From JBBQYA01 sp038209155 (GTDB lineage Bacteria; Bacteroidota; Bacteroidia; Sphingobacteriales; Sphingobacteriaceae): a stretch of 25,701 nt of DNA. Every line of letters begins with the position of its first letter. Position 1 is the stretch's first letter. Shown in pieces: positions 7,180 to 15,655 of the stretch. The notes beneath the pieces are model-generated. The model ran no database searches and was not told the origin of the DNA. It saw nothing but the letters and a program-made list of their open reading frames with translations. The DNA lies in NCBI GenBank assembly GCA_038209155.1, contig JBBQYA010000039.1, positions 1-25,701 on the forward strand. The letters run 5' to 3'. Made by a program: the position numbers and the translations under genes.

Positions 7180-8433
7180 ATGAAATTTCGAATTATTATT
7201 TTCCTTATTTTTTTCAGCACTTCAGTATTCTCTCAAAAGAAAAATGTGCTTTTTATTGGTAATAGTTATTCTTATTTCAATGATATGCCGAGAATGACTT
7301 CAAAAATGGCTTCTTCTGCAGGGGATTCGCTATATGTAGAAAGTCATTTAGTTGGAGGCTGGTCACTAAAGCTTCATGCTGGAAACAATACCACAAAGAA
7401 TAAAGTAAAAAAAGGAATTTGGGATTTTGTAGTATTGCAGGAATATAGTCGTACGCCATCCTACCCTCAATATTTGGTAGATAGTTTAATGAAACCCTAT
7501 GCACATTTTTTTGATAGCTTAATTCAATCGGAAAATCCTTGTGCACAAACCATGTTCTATATGACTTGGGGCAGAAAAAATGGGAACTCTGTAGATTGTC
7601 CTTATTTCCCAGAAGTATGCACTTATGCATCAATGGATAGCTTAACTAAGTTGAGATATGAACAAGTTGCTAATGAAAACAATGCCTTATTAGCTCCGGT
7701 TGGAGCAGTTTGGAATTATATAAGAAAAAATCATCCTCAAATAGAACTTTATACATCCGATGGTAGTCATCCTTCTTTAGCAGGTTCATATGCAGCAGCA
7801 TGTACATTTTATACTTCAATTTTCAGAAAAGATCCAAGCCTAATTACTTATGACACTACATTGACTTCATCAGTTGCAAGCATTATTAGAGATGCAACAA
7901 AAAATGTTGTTTATAATCAATTGGCATTATGGAATATAGGAAAATATGATGCCCAATCAGAATTTACTTTTATTACAAATGGAAAAACCTTGAAAGTTAA
8001 AAACCGAAGTGAAAATTCAGATCAATTTGTTTGGGATTTTGGCGATGGAAATTACAGTAGCGAAAAGGAACCAAACCATGAGTATAAATATCCTAGCAAT
8101 TATGAGATCAAATTAATGAGTAGTAATTGTTTCTCTCAAGATATTGCTGCCTATCCAGTAGAAATTTTAACGAGTTCCGTTGTAGAAAGCGGAATTGAAA
8201 AACTACAGATTTACCCAAATCCAACAAGGGAATTTATATTAATTGATACAGAAAAACAGTTGGAAAAGGTGGAAATTTATGATGTATATGGAAGATTAGT
8301 ATTTACAGACCAGGAATTTAATTTTAACAAAAGAATTAACGTTTCTGAATTAGCAAGTGGTTTATATTTTATAAAGGTTTATGGTACAGGCAATCATACT
8401 CAAACTGTTCAATTTCAAAAAATAAAAAATTAA
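7180..8433 (+). CDS. Secreted SGNH/GDSL-type hydrolase with PKD domain and T9SS sorting domain
   Basis: 417 residues. Signal peptide 1-18 (cleaved at VFSQ-KK). Domain 1 (about 20-235) is an SGNH hydrolase of the DUF4886-like kind: block I VLFIGNSYS with the nucleophile Ser, a Gly block in SHLVGGWSL, VVLQEYS in the block III position, and TSDGSHPS carrying the catalytic Asp and His. Domain 2 (about 265-325) is PKD-like (FVWDFGDGNYSSEKEPNHEY). The C-terminus (LQIYPNPTREFILID to SGLYFIKVYG and the end) is a T9SS type A CTD. Likely an exported esterase or deacetylase; substrate unknown, carbohydrate ester plausible from relatives. It is convergent with the next gene, with only 24 nt between the stops and no clear terminator. 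Confidence 0.85.
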   Translation: MKFRIIIFLIFFSTSVFSQKKNVLFIGNSYSYFNDMPRMTSKMASSAGDSLYVESHLVGGWSLKLHAGNNTTKNKVKKGIWDFVVLQEYSRTPSYPQYLVDSLMKPYAHFFDSLIQSENPCAQTMFYMTWGRKNGNSVDCPYFPEVCTYASMDSLTKLRYEQVANENNALLAPVGAVWNYIRKNHPQIELYTSDGSHPSLAGSYAAACTFYTSIFRKDPSLITYDTTLTSSVASIIRDATKNVVYNQLALWNIGKYDAQSEFTFITNGKTLKVKNRSENSDQFVWDFGDGNYSSEKEPNHEYKYPSNYEIKLMSSNCFSQDIAAYPVEILTSSVVESGIEKLQIYPNPTREFILIDTEKQLEKVEIYDVYGRLVFTDQEFNFNKRINVSELASGLYFIKVYGTGNHTQTVQFQKIKN

Positions 8434-8457
8434 CATCATAATAATTTGAAGAGAAAT

Positions 8458-10551
8458 TTAATAAGCTCCGCTCCTTTTTCTAATAAACCATTCTACAGAT
8501 AGCAAAGTCATAAGCAAAAAGAATATCCATTTTACACTTATCAATTCATCTAGTTTTTTCTGTTCATAGGAAACAGTTTTAATTTCTTCTCTATTTTTAA
8601 TCAGATCTGCCAATTCATCTATTTGATTTAAGTAGAACAATTTACCTCCAGATTTATTGGACAATGCAGAAAGCAATTGATGATTAGCTGTTGTATTTAA
8701 CTCTTCTAAATTTAGATTTTTTATAATAAACTGTCCTTTCACTTCATAGTTTTTATCCCCCAATTTTGTTTTTGCGATATAAGTATATTCATCAACTGGT
8801 AAAACTCCTGTGTTTAATTGATAGGCTTTTTCTGTTTTGGAAAAAGTAAATGGATATTTTTTACCACCACTATTGATAATTTCTAAAATAGCATCTGGAG
8901 AGTTAATTAATTCAAAATTATCATTATACAATTCTGCCTGAAAACCTATATTTTCATTTTCGTCGAAATCATTTTTTGCAATGCTAACTCTAAACTTACG
9001 CTTATCTTCTCTAGCAGTAAGATATTGCACCGTTTTATTTACTAACTCGTCTATTGCTTCATGATTTTGTTTTTCTCTATAATTAAACAATCTCCATTTC
9101 CAGATTCCTTCACCAAACAAAAAAGCTGTTTTGGCAGAACTGTTTTTACCAAAAGCTAATAATGGAGTTTTAGTTTCAATATTTCCGATTTTTTGAAAAA
9201 GTAAATTATCTAATGGCGTAGTAGAACTATAGGTTCCAAAGAGACCATTTAATGGTGGTAAATTTTTAATTAATTGTGCTGAACTTTCAGAAATAGTAAA
9301 TAAATAAAAGTCAGAAGACAAGGATGGCAACAACTCATTTACTTGATTTCTACCACCAGAAATAAGCACACCCGTTTGCATTCTGTTGAATAATTCTGAA
9401 TAAGTCTGTACTCCGGTTATATACCAAACAGGCATATTGATTTCTTTTATTTTATTTAAAATAGTTTGCGCATTAACTTCTGATGTAGGAATCTGATGCA
9501 AAACCACTAAATTATATTGAGCCAAAGTAGCTAGTTCAAAAGTATTTGGGTAGGCAATTGTTACTTCATAATTCTTATTCGTTTCCAAACTTTGTCTTAA
9601 AGCCGAAAGATCTGGATGTGGAGCAGCCGCTAAAAACAATATTTTTTGCTTTCCATCCAAAATTTCTGGAAAAATAGTTCTGCTATTATTCTTTAAAGTA
9701 ATCTCGCGTTTTACATCCGAAACTGTAATTAAATATTTAATTGTTCCTGTTTTTTGAGCTTGCAAAGTCACAGGAATATCTAATCGGAAATTATCTGAAT
9801 TTATATTTATTTCCTTTTTAAATACAGATTTTCCATTTTCAAAAACATTTATTTGAGAAGTGGAACCCGCACATCCATTGGCAGAAACAGAAACATTAAT
9901 TGCAAAATCATTTCCTAAATAAACAATTTTATTATATTGTATCTCATTGATTAATAAATCTCTCTGCGGAATTGTATCACCCAATGCTACAGAAAAAATA
10001 GGTGCATTCACTTCATTCTTACTATATAATGGATTGCTTCCTTCATTGTAAATGCCATCAGAAAATAAGATGACAGCACCCACATTCTTATTTGCATATC
10101 CGTTATTCAAGGCATTAAACAAAAGAGAATAATCTGTTTTTTTATCGCTAAATGTATTGATCTCAGATTTTTCTATTTTATCACCAAAAGAATATTGCTC
10201 AACTTCAAAATCCTTTTCTAGTTTATCTACTAATTTCTTTTTCAGTTCAGGAATTTGTTTCTGATATTCTTTTCCATATTTATTTAAAAGAATGGAAGTC
10301 GAATTATCGCTTACAATTATAATTACAGGTTTTTCAATTTTTCTTTTTATTGTTTGGAAAAGTGGATTGACCAAAAGCAAAGCCAAAAGACTTACAACAA
10401 TACTCCTTAAAGCAAAAAGTAAAATCCGAGTTGAAGAAGAAAATGATTTGGAATTCGGATATAAAATATAAGCATATAATAAACCCAGTAAAAGGCATAA
10501 AATTATATACCAAGCAGAATAATCACTAAAAATTAAAGAGAAAGAAGGCAA
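8458..10551 (-). CDS. Membrane-anchored VWA-domain protein
   Basis: 697 residues. Two N-terminal membrane segments (about 14-31 and 43-62) are followed by a von Willebrand factor A domain with a complete metal-ion-dependent adhesion site: D82-x-S84-x-S86 (SDNSTS), T139 (KKTDYS) and D165 (LFSDGIYNEG). Next comes an Ig-like stretch with repeated beta-strand patterns, then about 300-420 a glutamine-amidotransferase-like Rossmann segment (KILFLAAAPHPDL, YNLVVLHQIP), a beta-rich part, and a C-terminal membrane segment (WIFFLLMTLLSVEWFI, about 672-690). This layout resembles the BatA/BatB-neighbour membrane proteins of Bacteroidota, but no MoxR ATPase or Bat genes are adjacent. Last gene of the sucD-fabG-SIMPL run, 112 nt after SIMPL. 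Partner unknown. Confidence 0.8.
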   Translation of the reverse strand: MPSFSLIFSDYSAWYIILCLLLGLLYAYILYPNSKSFSSSTRILLFALRSIVVSLLALLLVNPLFQTIKRKIEKPVIIIVSDNSTSILLNKYGKEYQKQIPELKKKLVDKLEKDFEVEQYSFGDKIEKSEINTFSDKKTDYSLLFNALNNGYANKNVGAVILFSDGIYNEGSNPLYSKNEVNAPIFSVALGDTIPQRDLLINEIQYNKIVYLGNDFAINVSVSANGCAGSTSQINVFENGKSVFKKEININSDNFRLDIPVTLQAQKTGTIKYLITVSDVKREITLKNNSRTIFPEILDGKQKILFLAAAPHPDLSALRQSLETNKNYEVTIAYPNTFELATLAQYNLVVLHQIPTSEVNAQTILNKIKEINMPVWYITGVQTYSELFNRMQTGVLISGGRNQVNELLPSLSSDFYLFTISESSAQLIKNLPPLNGLFGTYSSTTPLDNLLFQKIGNIETKTPLLAFGKNSSAKTAFLFGEGIWKWRLFNYREKQNHEAIDELVNKTVQYLTAREDKRKFRVSIAKNDFDENENIGFQAELYNDNFELINSPDAILEIINSGGKKYPFTFSKTEKAYQLNTGVLPVDEYTYIAKTKLGDKNYEVKGQFIIKNLNLEELNTTANHQLLSALSNKSGGKLFYLNQIDELADLIKNREEIKTVSYEQKKLDELISVKWIFFLLMTLLSVEWFIRKRSGAY

Positions 10552-10663
10552 TTTTATTGGTTGGTATTATGGTAGTATTAAACGATTTTTGATTTAAAAT
10601 TTTATTAAACAATGAAAATAATTAAATCATATTTTTATTATTTCATCAGAAAATGAAAATATT

Positions 10664-11392
10664 TTATTCAATTTCAAAGGAAGCATTCACTACAGCAGTT
10701 AATTCTTTTTCAATAGATGAAACGTCATTCATCCCATAATCTGATATCATGTTTGAATTTTTTGGGGTTATTTGCAAAACTCCCATTCTCGCATTAGTCA
10801 ACGTTCCTAATTTTCTGCTGGTAGCCTCCGCTATTTTTTGTCCACGAGTCATCGCATCTTTTGCAGCTGCTGCTTGTATTTCAATTTTCAAATCAGCTAA
10901 TTTTGTGTAATAATACTCAGGAGAAGAAACTGAAAAATTCAATCCTCGCTCTACCAAAGAACTAATATCTAAAGAAATGTCTTTTATCTTTTTCACATCA
11001 TTCGACTGAAATTCAAAACCTTGGCTACAAGTAAAATCTCGAATTCCTAATTGAACTCCATTTTCTCCATAATTATAATTTGGATAATTGCTTATCGTTT
11101 GAAATTCTATTTGGTCTACAGAAAAACCTTTTGTTTTAAGATAATCTAATAAAATTGGTTTTTGATTTTGAAGTAATCGATAAGCTTCTGCGGCAGTACC
11201 ACCAGAAATACTTAGATTTCCTCTTTGAATACCTAAATCAGAAACTAAATCCTTTTTTGCAGATCCAGTTACGGTGATAATCTGATCTTTTTTGGAAAAT
11301 TTATTAATTGCATTTGCAATGAAAAACAATCCAATAACTAATGCAATCCCAGAAATTAAAGCTGGATAAATAAAACGATTTCCTCTAGTCAT
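10664..11392 (-). CDS. SIMPL (DUF541) domain membrane protein
   Basis: 242 residues. One N-terminal transmembrane segment (about 9-29, YPALISGIALVIGLFFIANA) anchors a SIMPL/DUF541 domain: ITVTGSAKKDLVSD at the start, a central beta-alpha pattern (LKTKGFSVDQIEFQTISNYP), AAAKDAMTRGQKIAEATSRKLG and a final ELTAVVNASFEI. This is the family order 'V-x-G-x-a...A..A...A..lG'. Family members (such as YggE of E. coli or the BP26 antigen) lie in the periplasm or envelope; their molecular role is not settled. It is 54 nt downstream of fabG in the same direction, so it is likely co-transcribed. The start ATG is at 11390-11392. Confidence 0.85.
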   Translation of the reverse strand: MTRGNRFIYPALISGIALVIGLFFIANAINKFSKKDQIITVTGSAKKDLVSDLGIQRGNLSISGGTAAEAYRLLQNQKPILLDYLKTKGFSVDQIEFQTISNYPNYNYGENGVQLGIRDFTCSQGFEFQSNDVKKIKDISLDISSLVERGLNFSVSSPEYYYTKLADLKIEIQAAAAKDAMTRGQKIAEATSRKLGTLTNARMGVLQITPKNSNMISDYGMNDVSSIEKELTAVVNASFEIE

Positions 11393-11446
11393 ATTATTAA
11401 GATTTAAAATTTAGAAAGTAGAAATTTAAAATAAAAATTTGATAAT

Positions 11447-12190
11447 TTACAACATACCACCGCAAACAGAAATTACTTGTCCGTTCACATAACTACTCAT
11501 GTCTGATGCCAAAAACAAGGCAACATTGGCTACATCTTCGGTCTCACCCATTCTTTTCAATGGGATCATTTTACTCCATTCTGCTGTAGTTTCTGCAGGC
11601 AAAATATCGGTCATTTCTGTTCTGATAAAACCTGGAGCAATCACATTTGCCCGTATATTTCTTGACCCTAATTCTTTAGCTATTGATTTAGTAAAACCTA
11701 TAATTCCAGCTTTAGAAGCAGAATAATTAGATTGCCCTGCATTCCCTTGCACACCCACAATAGAACTCATATTCACAAAAATTCCATGTCGCTGTTTCAT
11801 CATGGGTTTAGAAGCGGCTTTTGTGATATTAAAAATAGATTTTAAATTTACGGTTAGCACATCATCCCAATTTTCTTCGCTCATTCTCATCAAAAGACCA
11901 TCTTTAGTAATTCCAGCATTGTTTACCACAATATCCAAACTGCCGAAATCTGTAAGAACTGAATTAATTAAATCTTCTGCTGCTTTAAAATCAGAAGCAT
12001 CTGATCTATATCCTTTTACCTTTGTGCCTGCAGCAGCTAATTCTTTTTCCAAAGCTTCACCTTTCTCCACGCTTGATAAATAAGTAAAGGCCACATTAGC
12101 ACCATGTTCTGCAAATTTTTCTGCTACTTTTCTGCCTATTCCTTTAGATGCTCCAGTAATTAATGCTGTTTTGCCTTCCAGTAATTTCAT
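11447..12190 (-). CDS. fabG: 3-oxoacyl-ACP reductase FabG
   Basis: NADPH-dependent reduction of 3-oxoacyl-ACP to 3-hydroxyacyl-ACP in fatty-acid synthesis; cytoplasmic, usually a tetramer. 247 residues, full length. Short-chain dehydrogenase landmarks: nucleotide-binding TGASKGIG (12-19), NNAG (90-93), N115 in TVNLKS, catalytic S143 (MSSIVG), Y156 and K160 (YSASK), and the C-terminal ASYVNGQVISVCGGML-type end (here SSYVNGQVISVCGGM). Its close match to FabG and its full motif set favour the housekeeping role; a paralogous acetoacetyl-CoA reductase remains possible, as no other fab gene is adjacent. It starts 28 nt after the sucD stop, so it is very likely in the same operon. Confidence 0.93.
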   Translation of the reverse strand: MKLLEGKTALITGASKGIGRKVAEKFAEHGANVAFTYLSSVEKGEALEKELAAAGTKVKGYRSDASDFKAAEDLINSVLTDFGSLDIVVNNAGITKDGLLMRMSEENWDDVLTVNLKSIFNITKAASKPMMKQRHGIFVNMSSIVGVQGNAGQSNYSASKAGIIGFTKSIAKELGSRNIRANVIAPGFIRTEMTDILPAETTAEWSKMIPLKRMGETEDVANVALFLASDMSSYVNGQVISVCGGML

Positions 12191-12218
12191 ATTTTATGTT
12201 GGTAAATTAAAGTAAAAA

Positions 12219-13091
12219 TTAAAGACCTAATACTTCTTTCATCGTTTGTCCAATGACGGCTGGAGAATCTACCACATGAATTCCGCATTCGCGCATGATT
12301 CTCATTTTTGCTGCCGCTGTATCATCTTCTCCACCCACAATAGCACCTGCATGACCCATTCTTCTGCCCGGAGGAGCTGTTTGTCCAGCAATAAATCCAA
12401 CAACAGGTTTGGTTCCGTTTTCTTTAATCCAATGGGCTGCTTCAGCTTCCATTCCTCCGCCAATTTCACCAATCATTATTATTCCTTTCGTTTCAGGATC
12501 ATTCATTAATAATTCTACCGCTTGCTTAGTGGTAGTTCCAATTATAGGATCTCCACCAATTCCAATCGCTGTAGTAATTCCCATTCCTGCTTTTACCACC
12601 TGATCTGCAGCTTCGTACGTTAATGTTCCAGATTTTGAAACAATCCCAATACTTCCTTTTTTGAACACAAAACCAGGCATAATGCCAACTTTAGCTTCGT
12701 CTGGTGTAATAACTCCTGGACAGTTTGGTCCAATCAATCGAGTTTCTTTGTCAGCTAAATATGCTTTTACAGCAATCATATCTTTAGTTGGAATACCTTC
12801 TGTAATCGCAATAACTAAAGCAATTCCAGCATCAGCAGATTCCATAATTGCGTCCGCTGCAAAAGCAGGAGGAACGAAAATAATCGACACATTAGCTCCT
12901 GTTTTTTTTACTGCATCTTCTACAGTATTAAATACTGGACGATCCAAATGCATCGTTCCGCCCTTGCCTGGAGTAACTCCGCCGACAACGTTTGTACCAT
13001 ATTCTAGCATTTGAGAAGCATGAAAACTGCCCTCAGTACCCGTGAAACCTTGAACAATTATTTTTGAATCTTTATTAACTAATACACTCAT
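12219..13091 (-). CDS. sucD: Succinate-CoA ligase (ADP/GDP-forming), alpha subunit
   Basis: Alpha subunit of the TCA-cycle enzyme that converts succinyl-CoA to succinate with nucleotide triphosphate formation; works with SucC. 290 residues, full length. CoA-binding N-domain: IIVQGFTGTEGSFHASQM (11-28), VGGVTPGKGG (36-45), FVPPAFAADAI, and NCPGVITP (123-130). Ligase domain: SKSGTLTYEA (152-161), GIGGDPIIG, and the phosphorylated active-site H247 in RRMGHAGAIVGG. No sucC is in the window; in Bacteroidota the two genes are often separate. A well-formed promoter lies upstream at 13111-13141 and fabG follows after 28 nt. Confidence 0.97.
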   Translation of the reverse strand: MSVLVNKDSKIIVQGFTGTEGSFHASQMLEYGTNVVGGVTPGKGGTMHLDRPVFNTVEDAVKKTGANVSIIFVPPAFAADAIMESADAGIALVIAITEGIPTKDMIAVKAYLADKETRLIGPNCPGVITPDEAKVGIMPGFVFKKGSIGIVSKSGTLTYEAADQVVKAGMGITTAIGIGGDPIIGTTTKQAVELLMNDPETKGIIMIGEIGGGMEAEAAHWIKENGTKPVVGFIAGQTAPPGRRMGHAGAIVGGEDDTAAAKMRIMRECGIHVVDSPAVIGQTMKEVLGL

Positions 13092-13110
13092 TTTGCTTGA
13101 TTTTTATGAG

Positions 13111-13141
13111 CAAAACTAAGTTTAATTGCTAAACAACCAAA
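13111..13141 (-). promoter_or_regulatory. Promoter of the sucD operon
   Basis: On the minus strand, TTTG (13141-13138), a 19-nt spacer, then TAGTTTTG (13118-13111). Both boxes match the Bacteroidota -33/-7 consensus (TTTG and TAnnTTTG) with canonical spacing. Expected transcript start near 13105, giving a leader of about 14 nt before the sucD ATG. Confidence 0.7.
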
Positions 13142-13269
13142 AATGATTTTCATAAAGTTTTAACGGCAATTTTGGTTGGCCAGAAAATAGATTTTCGAAA
13201 ATTACAATTTTAAATTGTGTTCATTTAAAAACCAAATTTTTTAATCAAATACGGATTTTAAAAAAAAGT

Positions 13270-13375
13270 TTGGGCATGGACTATTTTCGCTCTTCGGAAA
13301 TTTGGATACGAGCTCTACACTAAATCTTTTTTATGAAAAATAAAAAAGGATATCGTTTCGATCTCTCATGCTCAA
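13270..13375 (+). repeat. Palindromic REP-like element, copy 3 (diverged)
   Basis: Outer arms TTGGGCATG (13270-13278) and CATGCTCAA (13367-13375) pair except for one G:T. Just inside the left arm is a small hairpin ATTTTCG-CTCTT-CGGAAAT (13283-13301, one G:T pair). A central stem CTTTTTTAT-GAAAA-ATAAAAAAG follows (13326-13348), flanked by GAGCTCTACACTAAATC on the left and GGATATCGTTTCGATCTC on the right. The plan is the same as copies 1 and 2: outer arms, a small hairpin on the same side, T-run/A-run main stem. It begins 28 nt downstream of the GT-C-like gene's stop. Confidence 0.65.
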
Positions 13376-13402
13376 TTTGTTTAGTATTTAAAGCAAGGAA
13401 TT

Positions 13403-14827
13403 TTATTTTTTATAAAAAACTTTAATCACGTAAGGATTATTTTTATCACCAGAAATCATTGTTTTTACTAATTTTAATTTAGGATTGTTTTCTAATGTAT
13501 CTAAATTAATATTAAATTCAATAGGTGCATACCATTGATCCCAAACTAATAAACTATTGGAAATTACGGAATCTGCATTGTATTTATCCATATCGGATTT
13601 AATTTTAGCATCAAATGGATCTAAATTCATTGGAATACAAAAATATTGATGTGCTAAATAAAAATGATCTGCCTTAATTCCAGATCTAGAATACCATTCT
13701 GCTAATTCTGTTAATTCTTTTTGTTGATCATCTAAAGAAAAATCTTTTTTGAAATTAAATCCTGCTTTATTACCACTAAAAGGAAAAATAATTATATAGG
13801 CTAAAAGTAAATACGAAAATGCAAGTGATATTTTTTGCCATTTACCCAAAATTACATCTTTCAAAAATGTAAAACCCATTAAACAAATAATAGAACCAAC
13901 TGGAACTATGGAAGTTAAAACACGCGGCAATCCTAATGAATGAAATAATCCTTGCCACCAGAATATACTGTGTGAAATAAAAAAGGACGCATAAACTCCA
14001 ATTACTAAAAAAAATAGTTCTAATGAATTAATTTGCTTAAAAAATAATTTAGGTTTTCTAAGTTGAAAAATAAAATAAATAAGACCAAGAAAAAACAAAC
14101 CATATAGCGGAAAGCCAATATGAAATCCCAATTGCATAATAAAATGAAAAGGACCACCAGAACCATAATTATCTTTTCCAGTAGCATAGGAGTTTTCATG
14201 AAATGTAAAAAGAAAATCATTTTTGAAAATCAATCCAACAAAGCCATAAATTATATTTCCGACTAACAACAGTGGAATGATTTTCCATTGTTTGTTAAAT
14301 AAATAATAAACTGTGTACACAATCATTATAATTTGACCTTCCGTGCGAATGAATGGCAGAAAAGAAATAATAATAGCAGCATGAATTGGTTTTTTACATA
14401 AACTAAAGTAAAGCCCTAATGATAAAAATAGAGCAAACATAGGTTCAGTCAAACCTGAGTACATAGAGAGCATAAAGGCGCTTGCCGGGAAAAGAAAAAC
14501 CGGAATAAGAGCAGCATATTTATAATTTAATAACCTTGCAGAAAGAAATGTAAACCAAATACTTAATAGAATTATAATGGTGTTCATCACTTTCATTCCA
14601 AAGAAACCAAATTGTGCAAATGGAACGGAAATCAAAGTAAAAAGTGGTTTTGCCCAATGATTTAGTAAAAGTTCTGGATATTTCAACGCATATTGCGCAT
14701 GTAAAAAATGATAAGTACTATCGCCAGAATCATAAGTTCCTGATGTAAAATAACCTATCAATATAAAAACAAAAGAAGAAATTAATAAGAAAATTGCAAT
14801 TGATTTGTTTGTTATTTTTTCTATCAT
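13403..14827 (-). CDS. Polytopic membrane protein, putative GT-C-type glycosyltransferase
   Basis: 474 residues with about ten to twelve hydrophobic segments covering residues 10-350 and a soluble C-terminal part (about 365-474). The first loop contains SGTYDSGDSTYHF (about 28-40), an acidic motif in the position where GT-C enzymes that use polyprenyl-phosphate sugars have their catalytic Asp; RTEGQ (about 161-165) and a WWQGLFHSLGLPRVL loop are also striking. No named family is certain. The start ATG overlaps the stop of the upstream GT2 gene (ATGA), which implies translational coupling and a joint task: GT2 makes a lipid-phosphate sugar and this protein transfers it outside the membrane. 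Acceptor unknown. Function is inferred from topology and context, not from a diagnostic signature. Confidence 0.6.
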   Translation of the reverse strand: MIEKITNKSIAIFLLISSFVFILIGYFTSGTYDSGDSTYHFLHAQYALKYPELLLNHWAKPLFTLISVPFAQFGFFGMKVMNTIIILLSIWFTFLSARLLNYKYAALIPVFLFPASAFMLSMYSGLTEPMFALFLSLGLYFSLCKKPIHAAIIISFLPFIRTEGQIIMIVYTVYYLFNKQWKIIPLLLVGNIIYGFVGLIFKNDFLFTFHENSYATGKDNYGSGGPFHFIMQLGFHIGFPLYGLFFLGLIYFIFQLRKPKLFFKQINSLELFFLVIGVYASFFISHSIFWWQGLFHSLGLPRVLTSIVPVGSIICLMGFTFLKDVILGKWQKISLAFSYLLLAYIIIFPFSGNKAGFNFKKDFSLDDQQKELTELAEWYSRSGIKADHFYLAHQYFCIPMNLDPFDAKIKSDMDKYNADSVISNSLLVWDQWYAPIEFNINLDTLENNPKLKLVKTMISGDKNNPYVIKVFYKK

Positions 14828-15561
14828 TTCAAGTATTTTTTACTGAAAATATTGTATTTAACAATGCAATAAATTGCTCTAAATCCATCTTTCATACTTA
14901 TTTTTTTACCTTCTTCATACGTTCGCCCATAGTAAGAAATACCCACTTCATAAATTCGTATTTTTGGTATACGCGAAATTTTAGAAGTAACTTCTGGTTC
15001 AAATCCAAATCTTTTTTCTTCTAAATTTAAACTTTGAATAAGTTCTGTTTTGAAAAGCTTATAACAAGTTTCCATATCAGTCAAATTTAAATTGGTGAGT
15101 AAATTAGATAAAAAAGTAAGTATTTTATTTCCAATCGAGTGCCAGAAAAATAAAATACGGTGAGGTTTTCCACCCATAAATCTAGATCCAAATACAACAT
15201 CTGCAAATCCATTTATAATTGGCTGCAAAAGTATATTATACTCCTGCGGATCATACTCTAAATCAGCATCTTGAATAATTAAATATTCTCCTCTAGCCAG
15301 TTGTATTCCTGTATGTAATGCAGCTCCTTTGCCTTGGTTTATACTATGTGAAAATAATTGAATTCCACTTTCTGGATTTGCAAGAATATAATTTTTTAAT
15401 ACCATTGCAGTATTATCAGATGAATAATCATCTATTATAATTATTTCCTTTTTAATACCATTAATTAATTTAACAGCTGCTATTTTATCTAAAATTAAAT
15501 GAATAGTTCGCTCTTCATTGTAGGCCGGAATAATTATAGATAATGTGGATAGTAAAGTCAT
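14824..15561 (-). CDS. Family 2 glycosyltransferase, polyprenyl-phosphate-sugar synthase-like
   Basis: 245 residues, GT-A fold. Landmarks: SIIIPAYNEE (8-17), IIIDDYSSDNT (41-51), NQGKGAALHTGI (75-86), the metal/nucleotide-binding DAD at 98-100 (IIQDADLEYDP), FGSRFMGG and DMETCYKLFK, all in the order of the dolichyl-phosphate mannose/glucose synthase subgroup. There is no C-terminal membrane segment, so it is the short cytoplasmic form. Expected reaction: sugar transfer from a nucleotide sugar to undecaprenyl phosphate at the inner face of the membrane. Sugar identity unknown. The start of the membrane GT-C-like gene overlaps its stop by 4 nt, which supports a donor-maker/transferase pair. No promoter box seen in the 94-nt AT-rich gap upstream. 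Confidence 0.88.
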   Translation of the reverse strand: MTLLSTLSIIIPAYNEERTIHLILDKIAAVKLINGIKKEIIIIDDYSSDNTAMVLKNYILANPESGIQLFSHSINQGKGAALHTGIQLARGEYLIIQDADLEYDPQEYNILLQPIINGFADVVFGSRFMGGKPHRILFFWHSIGNKILTFLSNLLTNLNLTDMETCYKLFKTELIQSLNLEEKRFGFEPEVTSKISRIPKIRIYEVGISYYGRTYEEGKKISMKDGFRAIYCIVKYNIFSKKYLK

Positions 15562-15655
15562 TAGTTAATTTAATTATTTTCAATTATTGAATTGATTTAA
15601 TATCAATGTTAGTAAAATAAAATGTTTGAATGGATGGTATTATTCAAAATAAAAA

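Larger units (their letters stand above)
13092..13402. other. 311-nt intergenic gap upstream of sucD
   Basis: AT-rich spacer between the stop of the GT-C-like gene and the start of sucD. From the right it holds palindromic repeat copy 3 (13270-13375), a short AT-rich dyad ACAATTT-T-AAATTGT (13204-13218) of unknown meaning, and the sucD promoter (13111-13141). I see no coding frame, tRNA or further structure. Confidence 0.7.

Noticed and set aside
8434..8457. Shared bidirectional terminator between the convergent SGNH and VWA genes.
   Set aside because: The 24-nt gap shows no inverted repeat.
12246..13014. Long open frames on the plus strand opposite sucD (and a similar pair opposite fabG at 11499-12083).
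   Set aside because: They mirror the codon pattern of well-identified genes on the minus strand, have no recognisable protein features and no start signals.
13204..13218. Perfect dyad ACAATTT-T-AAATTGT upstream of sucD as an operator.
   Set aside because: It lies about 65 nt upstream of the -33 box and is made of A/T runs; a second copy or a known regulator site would be needed to support it.
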